DNA of 64,000 nucleotides. Origin: Anaerotignum sp. Lineage in GTDB: Bacteria; Bacillota; Clostridia; Lachnospirales; Anaerotignaceae. Location of the stretch: positions 3,799 through 67,798 of the forward strand of contig JAHHTX010000001.1 of the NCBI GenBank assembly GCA_020024255.1. The letters run 5' to 3'. Positions 27,527-36,292 of this stretch are shown in pieces. A program made the position numbers and the translations under genes. Each line of letters opens with the position of its first letter. Within the stretch, counting starts at the first letter, position 1. The notes below the pieces were generated by a model. The model ran no database searches, was not told the DNA's origin, and saw nothing but the letters and a program-made list of their open reading frames with translations.

Positions 27527-28326
27527 GAGCAGATCTACATATACACTCAACAGTGTCTGACGGCAGTGAGAGCATTTCTGCATTGATTTCTGCTGCCACA
27601 AAGAATGGTTTAGACGCCATTGCCATTACTGATCACGATACTTTATCTCACAAGAGACAGATTCCCAAGGAAACTCCGATTTTCGTGACAGCAGGTATTG
27701 AGATTTCGGCAATAGACCGCCATACAAATACAAAAGCACATATTTTGGGTTACAACATCCAAGATGATGCCATGGTGGAGGCACTGACTATACCGCTGTT
27801 GGAGCAAAGACATAACAATTCCCTAAAGCAAATCCGAATTTTGCAGGAGCATGGATATGAAATCGACATCCATGGGCTCAACAAGGCAGACGGTAAATAT
27901 ATCTACAAACAGCATATCATGGAATATCTCTACAAAACAGGTCAAATTCCGGAGAGGTTTGGAGAATTTTATCAGCGTGTTTTCAAAAACGGCGGATATT
28001 GCGATTTTGACATTACATATATCGACGTATTCGACGCAGTAAAAACCATAACCGCTGCCGGAGGGAAAGCGGTTCTTGCCCATAGTGGACAACAGCAGAA
28101 TTTTTATCTCATTGATCAGTTGGTTCCCTTGGGACTGGCAGGATTAGAATATAATCATCCGGCAAATTCGCCAGAAGATAAAAAGGTGATATTGGAGTAT
28201 GCCCAAAAATATCATCTGTTTTTGACTGGCGGGAGCGATTTCCACGGCTCAAATGACAAAATGCCACATAAAATCGGCGATTTTATCTCCGATGCAAGCG
28301 GAATCGAAGCCATATATCCCAATTAA
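27520..28326 (+). CDS. PHP-domain phosphoesterase, probable 5-phosphoribosyl 1,2-cyclic phosphate hydrolase
   Basis: 268 residues. The PHP fold is shown by LHIHSTVSDGS (6-16), ITDHDT, the glycine/His block AHSGQQ and the C-terminal GGSDFHGS. A PHP enzyme in the C-P lyase operon of Eggerthella lenta (PhnPP) is known to hydrolyse both ester bonds of the cyclic phosphate, giving ribose 5-phosphate and phosphate. No PhnP or PhnN gene is present here, and the gene overlaps phnL by 7 bases, so the same role is the best inference. A generic nucleotide phosphatase activity remains possible. Confidence 0.8.
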   Translation: MLRADLHIHSTVSDGSESISALISAATKNGLDAIAITDHDTLSHKRQIPKETPIFVTAGIEISAIDRHTNTKAHILGYNIQDDAMVEALTIPLLEQRHNNSLKQIRILQEHGYEIDIHGLNKADGKYIYKQHIMEYLYKTGQIPERFGEFYQRVFKNGGYCDFDITYIDVFDAVKTITAAGGKAVLAHSGQQQNFYLIDQLVPLGLAGLEYNHPANSPEDKKVILEYAQKYHLFLTGGSDFHGSNDKMPHKIGDFISDASGIEAIYPN

Positions 28327-28771
28327 ATCAGATGCGTTCTACAGAACCCAACAAACCCTATGGTAGTTGTGGCAGTGTGGATACCTGTTTTGCAGAATAA
28401 AACAAGGCAATAATCCAGTTTGCGGTTTTGCACGAAAAAGGAATTTCGTGCTGGAATATTAAAAACAACCAGTAAAGATATTGATAGATTGATACAATCA
28501 ATGCAAATATACGAAACGGACTCTAAAGCAATTTAGCTAGAGTCCATTTTTTTGTGCTTTTGCATAGCAAAACCTTATGCTCCGCTAGGATAAATCCATA
28601 CTTTATACCTATCTACATATCTACATATATCGGACAGGTATCTATTTCCATCTGGTCTTTTGACCTTCAGTCTGGCTTAGACAACTTCATCAAATTTAAA
28701 TCCCCATTCCAATCCAAAAAAAATCACCATATTGTCCATACGATCATATATTGGAAAAAAGGGGTGATTTT
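28327..28771. other. Gene-free region between the phn operon and the glycosyltransferase
   Basis: Contains an inverted repeat GCACGAAA (28430-28437) / TTTCGTGC (28444-28451) and the operon terminator at 28518-28553. The remaining roughly 200 bases up to the glycosyltransferase show no ORF and no clear promoter. Confidence 0.4.
28518..28553 (+). terminator. Rho-independent terminator of the phn operon
   Basis: GGACTCTA (28518-28525) pairs with TAGAGTCC (28538-28545), then ATTTTTTT. Confidence 0.85.
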
Positions 28772-30040
28772 TTGAAAACAAAATTTATCGTTTCAATTTG
28801 TTTTGGCTGTTTGTGGTTGGCTGTTTCATCGTATTTTGCGGTTGGATGGGCACAGGAAATTTCCGATGTTTTACCTGTGGCTTATGTCTGGTGGGTCATC
28901 ATTGGTATTGCGCTACTGCCGGGATTCTTGATGAGTACCATGTTTTTCTCAAACCTGTTGCACTGGAAATTGAAAAAATTTCCGGACACAGAGGAAGATA
29001 CGACCATCATCATGTGTGCGTACAACGAAGAAAAAGCCATTGCCCAATCAATTCAGGCGATTATCAATCAACAATATAAAGGGCATATCCGCCTGCTTGT
29101 TGTAGATAACGCATCTACTGACCACACCAAACAGCAAATTACAAAGTTGCAATCATCTGCCATGAAGAACTGTTCCATAGAATACGTTTACTGCGGTCAA
29201 CCGGGCAAGGCAAATGCACTGAATGCCGGATTGGACTTGGTTTGCACACCTCATTTTATTACGGTTGATGCGGACACCAGTTTGGAAAAGCAGGCGGTAC
29301 AAAAAATCATGAATCACTTGGTGTCTTGCGGCAGAGCTTGTGTTGCGGGAAATCTGTTTGTTCAGAATACAAAACCTTCTCTGATGGCAAAAATGCAAAT
29401 CTATGATTATCTGCTTAGTATTGCGGCGATTAAGCGTTTTCAAGGCAGTTATGCGTCAACTTTAGTGGCACAGGGTGCTTTTAGTGCTTATGAGACTGAA
29501 GCGGTTCGTCAAGTTGGTGGGTGGCAGAATGTGCTAGGGGAAGATATTGTACTCACTTATCATCTTCTCCAACAAAAGCTTTCTTCTACTTATGAGCCAA
29601 GGGCAGTGGGCTATACAACTGTTCCGGAAACTTTAAATGGCTTATATAATCAACGAAAGCGGTGGGCAATCGGTATGTTGGAGGGACTATATGCCATTCC
29701 CCCTTGGAAACAGGGCACAGCTTTTTCACGACACTTTACATTCGTGAATTTTTCCATTATTTATCTTGATCTTGCTTTTCTATTTGGATTCATTCCAGGC
29801 GTTATCCTTGCGCTGCTTGGGTATTATTACTTAGCTGGATTTCTCACTCTTCTCATGATAGGTGTTTGTATTTTGCTCTATTTCAGCATATACCTCTATC
29901 AAAAAAGATTGGGAATCCCATTTAAAAACAGCGTTTTGGGATTTGTATGTTTTCTTCTGTTCTTTCAAATAATTCAAAGTACGGCTGCTTTGCATGGCTA
30001 TTTTATCCGCCTTTTACACAGAAAGGGGGAATGGGCATGA
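28772..30040 (+). CDS. Membrane glycosyltransferase family 2 (PgaC/IcaA-like)
   Basis: 422 residues from the TTG at 28772, chosen because GGGGTGA lies 5-10 bases upstream; an earlier TTG at 28751 precedes that site. Two N-terminal helices, a cytosolic GT2 domain with VDADTS (DxD, about 166-168), the acceptor GED motif (LGEDIVLTYHL) and QRKRW (QxxRW, 294-298), then three to four C-terminal helices. This is the plan of processive synthases of poly-N-acetylglucosamine, cellulose or hyaluronan. Product unknown. The stop overlaps the ATG of a 34-codon ORF. Confidence 0.82.
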   Translation: MKTKFIVSICFGCLWLAVSSYFAVGWAQEISDVLPVAYVWWVIIGIALLPGFLMSTMFFSNLLHWKLKKFPDTEEDTTIIMCAYNEEKAIAQSIQAIINQQYKGHIRLLVVDNASTDHTKQQITKLQSSAMKNCSIEYVYCGQPGKANALNAGLDLVCTPHFITVDADTSLEKQAVQKIMNHLVSCGRACVAGNLFVQNTKPSLMAKMQIYDYLLSIAAIKRFQGSYASTLVAQGAFSAYETEAVRQVGGWQNVLGEDIVLTYHLLQQKLSSTYEPRAVGYTTVPETLNGLYNQRKRWAIGMLEGLYAIPPWKQGTAFSRHFTFVNFSIIYLDLAFLFGFIPGVILALLGYYYLAGFLTLLMIGVCILLYFSIYLYQKRLGIPFKNSVLGFVCFLLFFQIIQSTAALHGYFIRLLHRKGEWA

Positions 30041-30141
30041 AACGCAAAAGTATCAAAAACATATTATTTGGTATGTGTGTAGCTTTTATCATTGCATTTA
30101 TCGTGGTCAGTCTTTTGACCGGAATTCACAGAGCGTTATAG
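30037..30141 (+). CDS. Small single-helix membrane peptide coupled to the glycosyltransferase
   Basis: 34 residues: a basic N-terminus (MKRKSIKN) and one hydrophobic helix (about 9-28). Its ATG overlaps the glycosyltransferase stop (ATGA), and AAAGGGGG lies upstream, so translation is plausible. It could be an accessory subunit in the manner of PgaD, but it is much shorter. No homology recognised. Confidence 0.5.
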   Translation: MKRKSIKNILFGMCVAFIIAFIVVSLLTGIHRAL

Positions 30142-30392
30142 GGAGGCAACTTCACTGCAAATGGATACCACAAAACTTATTTTTCTGATGGAAAACAAAT
30201 CGGTTGGAAATGAATTGCGTATAAAAGAGATGGCGGCAAGCACAAACAGTTAAGGTCTGGAAAAGAATTGTTGTTATACGAAAGCCAAGAAATTTTCGTT
30301 TCCCAATAATGCCGAAAACCATGATAGTTGTATGGGTTAAAAGTTCTATGGCGGTGAGTTAGATATAGTAAGGGAGATGCCCATAGATGAAC

Positions 30393-30419
30393 AACCACCC
30401 GCTTAGCGGGTGGTTGTTT
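30393..30419. repeat. 27-bp hairpin direct repeat, copy 1
   Basis: Within ACAACCACCCGC-TTA-GCGGGTGGTTGT (30391-30417) a 12-bp stem with a 3-base loop is followed by TT. The 27 bases 30393-30419 recur identically at 30649-30675. Confidence 0.9.
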
Positions 30420-30523
30420 CAGACTGCCGAAAAAGTAGTTTTTACTCTTTTTTGAAAATGCGGAAGGGGTTGGGAAACGAAGGGTTTCCCAAATGGAATC
30501 CGCAGTCGGAATTCATTTCCGAT

Positions 30524-30647
30524 GAGGAAAAGCAGAAGTTTCAAGGCTTTTTTGCCATGGGAACTTCTGCTTTATTCTTCTGTCTGCTGGTCAAAGCCTT
30601 GCATGCAATGAGGCTTTGACCAAGGGGGCGACTTTGTCGACACCCTC
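30524..30647 (-). repeat. Dispersed hairpin repeat element, copy A
   Basis: Read on the minus strand it begins GAGGGTGTCGACAAAG and ends GCTTTTCCTC. It aligns with 43202-43307 on the plus strand, sharing GAGGGTGTCGACAA, CAAGGCTTTGAC, GCAGACAGAAGAATAAAGC and CCTTGAAACTTCTGCTTTT. Internal stems include GTCAAAGCCT/AGGCTTTGAC and AAAGCAGAAGTT/AACTTCTGCTTT. It encodes no ORF of note. Confidence 0.85.
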
Positions 30648-30648
30648 A

Positions 30649-30675
30649 AACCACCCGCTTAGCGGGTGGTTGTTT
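30649..30675. repeat. 27-bp hairpin direct repeat, copy 2
   Basis: Identical to 30393-30419. Followed by further T residues, so this copy looks like an intrinsic terminator on the plus strand. Confidence 0.9.
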
Positions 30676-30716
30676 TTGGTTTTATGCGTATATGTTTGCC
30701 ATTTGCACAGGAAATT

Positions 30717-31127
30717 TTACAGGCTCAGTTCTAATTTTTTCCGCATATCCTCGATTTGTGCATCGGTCAAGTCCAGAGGCTGGTATGCGATGGTAATGCC
30801 ATCATCTTCATAACGGGGAATTAGGTGCAGATGGAAATGGAATACAGTCTGTCCTGCAACAGTGCCGTTATTTTGCATGACATTCATGTGGGCAAATCCC
30901 AGTCTTTCTTTCATTATTCTGGCGATTTTTGCGGCTAGGGTAAAGAGTCTTCCTGCTTTTTCAGGGTCGATTTCATAAATATTGGCAACGTGATCCTTTA
31001 CCAATATGAGAACGTGCCCTTCGTTGGCAGGAAAACGATCTAATATTACTTTAAATTCATCGTTTTCATATATGGTGGCAGAGGGCAGTTCGCCGTTTAC
31101 AATTTTACAAAAAATACAATCGCTCAT
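30717..31127 (-). CDS. HIT family nucleotide hydrolase/transferase
   Basis: 136 residues from the ATG at 31127, preferred over 31136 because AAAGGA then lies 8 bases upstream. The HIT motif HFHLHLIPRY supplies the catalytic His triad, and CIFCKI at the N-terminus is the zinc-binding pair of the Hint/PKCI branch. These enzymes hydrolyse AMP-lysine or dinucleoside polyphosphates. Single gene, convergent to the glycosyltransferase pair. Confidence 0.93.
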   Translation of the reverse strand: MSDCIFCKIVNGELPSATIYENDEFKVILDRFPANEGHVLILVKDHVANIYEIDPEKAGRLFTLAAKIARIMKERLGFAHMNVMQNNGTVAGQTVFHFHLHLIPRYEDDGITIAYQPLDLTDAQIEDMRKKLELSL

Positions 31128-31199
31128 GGTGTTCATCCTTTCGTGTCTTTTTCAGAAAAACCTGTTTTTGTCAGTATAACACGAAAAGAGGTTTTTGTA

Positions 31200-31736
31200 T
31201 CAATTTTTAGGGAAATATTTACTGTATACATAGTTTAGACCGCCGATATGGTTCTGTTTGTCTGTGAATAGTTCAAAAATCAGGTCACGCAGTTCCGGTA
31301 CAGATATGGCAAGGAAAAGATTGCGATAGAAATTACTCAAATCCAGTTCCTTTAATAAAGTCTGCTCCAAATATTTTTCTGCATTGATTTCTTCGTTGTT
31401 TTGCGTAGGATTTTTTATTTCCGGGGATTCCATATTTTCCCCCATAACGGAAAAGAAAATTTCCTGAATACGTTTTTTGCCCTTTTGTTCGTCCAGCATC
31501 ATGGTTTTTAAAGCAGGGGCGGCGGAAAGCAAAGGATAGGCATTGGAAAGACGGTTATAACGCTGTTCCATTTCCCCTGTTTCTGTCAAAGCGAGATCAA
31601 GAATTTCCAAGAATTTCTCGTCTTTTGCCAGCTCTGCAAGGGAGGCATCGCCGTTTTCTCTTGTTGAAAGATTTTCTTTTTGTGCAGCATTTTTTTGTTT
31701 ACCTGTGGCATTATGATGGTAATTATATGGGTACAT
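31200..31736 (-). CDS. Conserved hypothetical helical protein, possibly ferritin-like
   Basis: 178 residues. A polar Tyr/Asn/His-rich N-terminus (MYPYNYHHN) is followed by at least four predicted helices; the last two (ELDLSNFYRNLFLAISV; LRDLIFELFTDKQNHIGGLNYVYSKY) resemble the layout of ferritin-like or spore-coat-associated proteins, with Glu/His residues spaced in helices. I cannot name a family with certainty. Nothing in the neighbours defines its job. Confidence 0.55.
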   Translation of the reverse strand: MYPYNYHHNATGKQKNAAQKENLSTRENGDASLAELAKDEKFLEILDLALTETGEMEQRYNRLSNAYPLLSAAPALKTMMLDEQKGKKRIQEIFFSVMGENMESPEIKNPTQNNEEINAEKYLEQTLLKELDLSNFYRNLFLAISVPELRDLIFELFTDKQNHIGGLNYVYSKYFPKN

Positions 31737-31984
31737 AGGGTATCTTCTCCTTTTTTAGGAATCTGTCTTAGCAGAAAATTCCTTTTGTTTTCTTTCATTC
31801 TATGCAGGAGGGATTATATTCTTGCCTGTATCTTTTTGTATATTTCCATGGGCAGCTTTTTTGTAAAAAAGGATAGGAAAAGTATAGAAGACAGAGGATT
31901 TTTCTGCTATGATAAAAAAATAAAGTGGTTTGGGGAGAATAGGGACATCTTTCCAAGGATACAATGATATGAGGTGACATAAAA

Positions 31985-33055
31985 ATGAAGAAAATTGTAT
32001 TAACCGGTGGCGGTACTGCTGGTCATGTAACACCAAATCTTGCGCTCTTACCCCTTTTACGGGAACAGGGTTTTGAGGTAATATATATTGGTTCGGAAAC
32101 AGGCATTGAAAAAAAACTCATTGAGGCAGAAGGCATACCCTATTACAGCATTTCTACGGGAAAGCTGAGAAGATACTTGTCGAAAGAAAATATCAGCGAT
32201 ATGTTTCGGGTGGTCAAAGGGGTGCATGAAGCAGGAAAATTGCTAAAGGAACTGAAACCTGACCTTGTTTTTTCCAAAGGTGGATTTGTGGCTGTACCTG
32301 TGGTTTTGGGAGCCAAAAAAAACAAAATTCCTGTGATTATCCATGAATCGGATATTACACCGGGACTTGCCAATAAAATTGCCATGCCTTTTGCAAAAAC
32401 TGTTTGTACCACATTTCCTGAAACCTTGCAGTATATCCCCAAAGGAAAAGGGGTGCATACAGGAACACCTATCCGTAAAGAGCTTTTTCTTGGCAGCAAA
32501 GAAAAAGGGCTTGCCTTATGTGGATTTTCCGGGAAAAAGCCTGTTATTATGCTTATGGGCGGTTCTTTGGGTGCAGTAAAGCTGAATGTGTGCCTACGGG
32601 AGATTCTACCGTCTTTGTTAAAGGATTTTGATGTCATTCATCTTTGCGGAAAAGGACATTTGGACGATGCACGAAAAGGGCAGGAGGGGTATTGTCAGTT
32701 TGAATATGTATCGGAAGGACTTTCCGACCTTTTTGCGGCGGCAGATGTGTTGATTTCCCGTGCAGGAAGCAACTCTATTTCCGAGTTTCTGGCATTGAAA
32801 AAACCCCACCTTCTGATTCCCCTTTCTGCAAAAGCCAGCAGAGGCGACCAGATTTTAAATGCAAAATCTTTTGCAAAGCAGGGATTTGCAGAAGTTTTGC
32901 AGGAAGAGGAGATGACAGGAAAGACACTGGAAGACAAAGTCAGAAAGCTCTATGCAGAACGGGAACGGTATATTCATGCCATGGACGGTGGTGGCAAACA
33001 GTCTGGCGTAGATGCGGTGATGGCTGAAATCGGCAAAATCATCAGAAAGGAATAA
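31985..33055 (+). CDS. murG: UDP-GlcNAc--lipid I N-acetylglucosaminyltransferase MurG
   Basis: 356 residues. Forms lipid II at the inner membrane face in peptidoglycan synthesis. The GGGTAGHVTPNLAL loop (about 8-21) binds the diphosphate, GGSLGA is the second G-loop, and LISRAGSNSISEF with LIPL..A.RGDQ forms the UDP-GlcNAc site. It stands alone rather than in a dcw cluster. GAGGTGA precedes the ATG. Confidence 0.94.
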   Translation: MKKIVLTGGGTAGHVTPNLALLPLLREQGFEVIYIGSETGIEKKLIEAEGIPYYSISTGKLRRYLSKENISDMFRVVKGVHEAGKLLKELKPDLVFSKGGFVAVPVVLGAKKNKIPVIIHESDITPGLANKIAMPFAKTVCTTFPETLQYIPKGKGVHTGTPIRKELFLGSKEKGLALCGFSGKKPVIMLMGGSLGAVKLNVCLREILPSLLKDFDVIHLCGKGHLDDARKGQEGYCQFEYVSEGLSDLFAAADVLISRAGSNSISEFLALKKPHLLIPLSAKASRGDQILNAKSFAKQGFAEVLQEEEMTGKTLEDKVRKLYAERERYIHAMDGGGKQSGVDAVMAEIGKIIRKE

Positions 33056-33106
33056 AAAACATGAGTGTTTTTTAGATTTCGTAAGGAAGAATTAAGAATT
33101 TAGGAA

Positions 33107-33135
33107 TTGACATGATTTTGGGAAAGGCATACAAT
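33107..33135 (+). promoter_or_regulatory. sigma-A type promoter for the cyclophilin lipoprotein gene
   Basis: Perfect TTGACA (33107-33112), 17-base spacer, TACAAT (33130-33135), about 65 bases before the ATG. Confidence 0.75.
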
Positions 33136-33199
33136 GAGGTACAGACCTTTATGAAACAGATAAAAAATAAACACAATATGCAGGAGGCATGATGGATTT

Positions 33200-34000
33200 A
33201 TGAAAAAATATATGGCTTTGGTATTGGCTGGCATATTGACACTGGCAGTGGCAGGTTGTGGTGCAGAACAGACAGAAACCAAAGAGGACACACAAACAAC
33301 AGCACAGACACAAGAAAAAACAGAAAACCCTGATGTTTTGCAGTCCATGAAGCCGGAAAAAGGTGAGGAAATTGCGGTGATTACCACTTCCGAAGGAGTC
33401 ATCAAGCTGCGTCTTTATCCCGAAGAAGCACCGAAGGCGGTGGAGAACTTTAAAACATTGGCAAAAGACGGTTACTATAACGGCATTATTTTCCACCGTG
33501 TAATCAAAGATTTCATGATTCAGACAGGCGACCCTACAGGTACAGGTACGGGAGGTGAAAGCTGCTGGGGAGAGGATTTTGAAGACGAAGTTTCTCCAAA
33601 TCTGCACTTCTATGATGGTGCAGTGGCTATGGCAAACAGAGGACCCAATACAAACGGCAGCCAGTTTTTCATTGTACAGAATGAGGCAGCACCCAAAGAA
33701 TATCTGGACGCTTTACAGGAAGCAAAAGATGGCAGCAAAGAATTGGGGATTACCTTAAAAGATACTTTCTATAGTATACAAGACCTATTCCCTGACAGTG
33801 TTATGAACTATTATAAAGAGCATGGCGGTACACCTCATTTGGAATATGTTTTTGGCAATCCCTATACCATTTTTGGACAGGTAATGGAGGGCATGGACAC
33901 AGTGAAAGCCATTGCAGGTGTACAGACCGATGACAATGCAAAGCCAAAAAAAGATATTGTCATTGAAAACATTTCTTTTGAAGCCTATGGAGAAAAATAA
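33200..34000 (+). CDS. Cyclophilin-type peptidyl-prolyl isomerase lipoprotein
   Basis: 266 residues. The signal peptide ends in VAGC, giving a lipid-anchored Cys near residue 20, then a Thr/Gln/Glu-rich spacer and a cyclophilin domain. Key blocks are FHRVIKDFMIQTGDPTGTGTGG and MANRGPNTNGSQFFIVQ. An insertion of about 40 residues (roughly 173-212, LDALQEAKDG...YKEHGGTP) interrupts the domain before the final YTIFGQVMEGMDTV block. It should assist folding of exported proteins on the outer membrane face of the cell membrane. Cotranscribed with the next lipoprotein gene. Confidence 0.92.
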   Translation: MKKYMALVLAGILTLAVAGCGAEQTETKEDTQTTAQTQEKTENPDVLQSMKPEKGEEIAVITTSEGVIKLRLYPEEAPKAVENFKTLAKDGYYNGIIFHRVIKDFMIQTGDPTGTGTGGESCWGEDFEDEVSPNLHFYDGAVAMANRGPNTNGSQFFIVQNEAAPKEYLDALQEAKDGSKELGITLKDTFYSIQDLFPDSVMNYYKEHGGTPHLEYVFGNPYTIFGQVMEGMDTVKAIAGVQTDDNAKPKKDIVIENISFEAYGEK

Positions 34001-34024
34001 AAATAAGGAAAGGATTAAACGAGA

Positions 34025-34519
34025 ATGAGAAAACCGAAATTCATGGTAATGGCGGTACTTTGTGTAGCAATGCTTGCAGGATGTCAAAGCAAAGAGCCTG
34101 TAGAAACAAAAGATGTTTCCTACGAACTGACTTTCCGCAATGACACGGGAGTGGATATTTCTACCCTATGTCTGCGTCCTGCTGTGGATAACTACAAATG
34201 GACAGCAAATCTTTTGCAGGAGGAAGTTTGGAAAAACGGCAATGATGTTCCCATAGAACTGACAGGAAAGATTCCGGTAACAGACAAAGGCTGGGAAGTG
34301 AAGGTGACTTTTGCAAATGGCGAAGACAAGGACGCAGAGCATATTTGGGAAGGGGTACAAATTGCCGATGATGCAGAAATTTCTTTTACCATGAAGGATG
34401 CTGCTACGTTGGCAGATGATAAGCCAGATGAAGAGAATGACACAAAAGAAGATATAGAAGATGAAATAGAGGATATAGAGGATATAGATACAGAGGAAGT
34501 ATCCACGAAAGTGGAGTGA
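34025..34519 (+). CDS. Small lipoprotein with acidic C-terminal tail
   Basis: 164 residues. Lipobox MLAGC near residue 20; a single beta-rich domain (YELTFRNDTGVDISTLCLRP) and a strongly acidic tail rich in Asp/Glu repeats (last 35 residues). 24 bases after the cyclophilin gene. No function recognised. Confidence 0.75.
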   Translation: MRKPKFMVMAVLCVAMLAGCQSKEPVETKDVSYELTFRNDTGVDISTLCLRPAVDNYKWTANLLQEEVWKNGNDVPIELTGKIPVTDKGWEVKVTFANGEDKDAEHIWEGVQIADDAEISFTMKDAATLADDKPDEENDTKEDIEDEIEDIEDIDTEEVSTKVE

Positions 34520-34526
34520 TGGGAGA

Positions 34527-34570
34527 AACAGTCTTTTCGTGGTGATACCTGCAAAGAGACTGTTTTTTTT
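34527..34570 (+). terminator. Rho-independent terminator after the lipoprotein pair
   Basis: AACAGTCT (34527-34534) pairs with AGACTGTT (34557-34564), then T8. Confidence 0.85.
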
Positions 34571-34611
34571 CTTGGTTTTTGCGACAGATGGCATGGAATT
34601 GCTATTTTTTG

Positions 34612-34640
34612 TTGCAAATAAACTGAAATTATATTATCAT
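34612..34640 (+). promoter_or_regulatory. sigma-A type promoter for the SEC-C gene
   Basis: TTGCAA (34612-34617), 17-base spacer, TATCAT (34635-34640). Confidence 0.5.
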
Positions 34641-34707
34641 TTCAGAGAGTACATATTTTAATCATTAAGATAAACAGCAAAATGAAAGATTAAGGAGAGA
34701 ATGAAAA

Positions 34708-35208
34708 ATGAGTTTATATGCAAGCTGGATGGAAAAGGCGTTTTCAAAAGAAGGTAAGAGTGTAGAGGCTGTTTGGGACGAATATCTGCCCAAGGAACAG
34801 AAAATCTATGAATATATGATTGGACAGAAAGTAAATAAGGTAGAAGGCAGCGTGAAGGAACTGGCAGACCGTTTTGCTATGTCAACAGAAGAAATTGTTG
34901 CATTCATTGACGGCATCAACGATGTACTGCCTGAACCTTATACCATGGACGAGCTGACAGAAGAATCTGCCATTGTATTGGAATTTGAATTTGAGGCATT
35001 GTTCAAAAAAATGGTGGAATACCATGCAGAACATCTTTATAACCTGCCCCAGTGGAACGGCATTTTTACAGAAGACGAAAGAAGAAAATTGACACTGGAG
35101 CAGAAACGTTCCCGCACAATCGTAAAGGGTGCAAAAATCGGACGTAATGACCCTTGTCCCTGCGGAAGCGGTAAAAAATACAAAAAGTGCTGCGGTGCAA
35201 ACCTGTAA
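34708..35208 (+). CDS. SEC-C motif protein
   Basis: 166 residues. The last 22 carry the SEC-C zinc motif ([19 protein letters not shown]), as at the SecA C-terminus; the helical N-terminal part is not a known enzyme. Function unknown; SEC-C domains bind zinc and often ribosomes or other proteins. GGAGAG precedes the ATG. The next gene starts 5 bases after its stop. Confidence 0.82.
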   Translation: MSLYASWMEKAFSKEGKSVEAVWDEYLPKEQKIYEYMIGQKVNKVEGSVKELADRFAMSTEEIVAFIDGINDVLPEPYTMDELTEESAIVLEFEFEALFKKMVEYHAEHLYNLPQWNGIFTEDERRKLTLEQKRSRTIVKGAKIGRNDPCPCGSGKKYKKCCGANL

Positions 35209-35212
35209 GCAA

Positions 35213-36268
35213 ATGAACACGATGGTATACTATACAGATGCGGCTGCGTCCGACAGGGAAGGTATCGAAAAAGGGGCGGAAATTCTCCGAAAAGGCGGTC
35301 TTGTGGCATTTCCCACGGAAACGGTTTATGGTCTTGGTGCAAACGGTTTTGATGGGGAAGCCTGCAAGCGGATTTATGAAGCGAAGGGCAGACCCTCTGA
35401 CAACCCTCTGATTCTGCATATCTCCCAAATCAATGAGCTGCATCTTATTGTTCGGGAAATTCCGCCTGTGGCAAAGAAACTTATGGATGCTTTTTGGCCC
35501 GGACCTTTGACCATGATTTTTTTGAAATCCAACAAAGTGCCAAAGGAAGTAACAGGAGAATTGGATACTGTTGCGGTCAGATTTCCTTCTCATCCTGTTG
35601 CCATGGCACTAATTCGAGAGGCTGGACTTCCCATTGCAGCACCCAGTGCCAACACATCTGGAAGACCAAGCCCCACAAGGGCAGCTCATGTAGCCCACGA
35701 TTTAAGTGGGAAAATTGATATGATACTGGATGGCGGCAGTGCAGAATGGGGATTGGAGTCTACCATTGTAGATGTTTCTGTCACACCGCCCATGATTCTC
35801 CGTCCCGGTGCAGTAACAAAAGAGATGCTGGAGCAAGTTGTGGGCAATGTGGGGATAGACCCTGCAATATGGGAAAAACCTACAGCAGAACTTCGCCCTA
35901 AAGCTCCTGGCATGAAGTATACCCACTATTCTCCGAAAGCCGAAGTCTATTTGGTGCAGGGGAGTAGAGAAGCTGTAACGGAAAAAATCAATGCTCTGGC
36001 GGTACAAGACCAAAGAGCAGGAAAAAAAGTGGGCGTTTTGGCTACAGAAGAAAGCAAAGACGGCTATAATGCAGATGTGGTATTATCCGCAGGAAGCCGT
36101 AGCTGTTTGGAAGAAATTGGTGCAAATCTTTTTCGGGTGTTGCGTCAGTTTGATGAAGTAGACATAGACGTGGTATATGCGGAAACATTTCCCTTTGAAG
36201 GGGAAGGCATGGCGATTATGAATCGTCTGCAAAAATCCGCAGGCTACCGTATGATAAAAGCGGAATAG
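35213..36268 (+). CDS. tsaC: L-threonylcarbamoyladenylate synthase (Sua5/TsaC)
   Basis: 351 residues from the ATG at 35213; the frame is open further upstream but inside the SEC-C gene. Makes threonylcarbamoyl-AMP for the t6A37 tRNA modification. The YrdC domain (about 15-200) has [25 protein letters not shown] and [12 protein letters not shown]; the extra Sua5 domain (about 230-351) marks the long form. It starts with almost no gap after the SEC-C gene. Confidence 0.93.
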   Translation: MNTMVYYTDAAASDREGIEKGAEILRKGGLVAFPTETVYGLGANGFDGEACKRIYEAKGRPSDNPLILHISQINELHLIVREIPPVAKKLMDAFWPGPLTMIFLKSNKVPKEVTGELDTVAVRFPSHPVAMALIREAGLPIAAPSANTSGRPSPTRAAHVAHDLSGKIDMILDGGSAEWGLESTIVDVSVTPPMILRPGAVTKEMLEQVVGNVGIDPAIWEKPTAELRPKAPGMKYTHYSPKAEVYLVQGSREAVTEKINALAVQDQRAGKKVGVLATEESKDGYNADVVLSAGSRSCLEEIGANLFRVLRQFDEVDIDVVYAETFPFEGEGMAIMNRLQKSAGYRMIKAE

Positions 36269-36292
36269 AAATACAGAAAAGGAGTGAATAAC

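Larger units (their letters stand above)
30142..30716. other. Repeat- and hairpin-rich intergenic region
   Basis: About 575 bases between the membrane peptide and the convergent HIT gene. It holds two identical hairpin direct repeats and a dispersed repeat element, listed separately. A 30-codon frame at 30161 (MDTTKLIFLMENKSVG) has no well-placed ribosome site and is not called. Confidence 0.6.

Noticed and set aside
30161..30253. 30-codon frame MDTTKLIFLMENKSVG after the small membrane peptide
   Set aside because: GGGAGG is too far upstream (about 15 bases) and no homology is seen.
30391..30676. CRISPR array
   Set aside because: Only two hairpin copies about 230 bp apart with no spacer-like periodicity and no cas genes.
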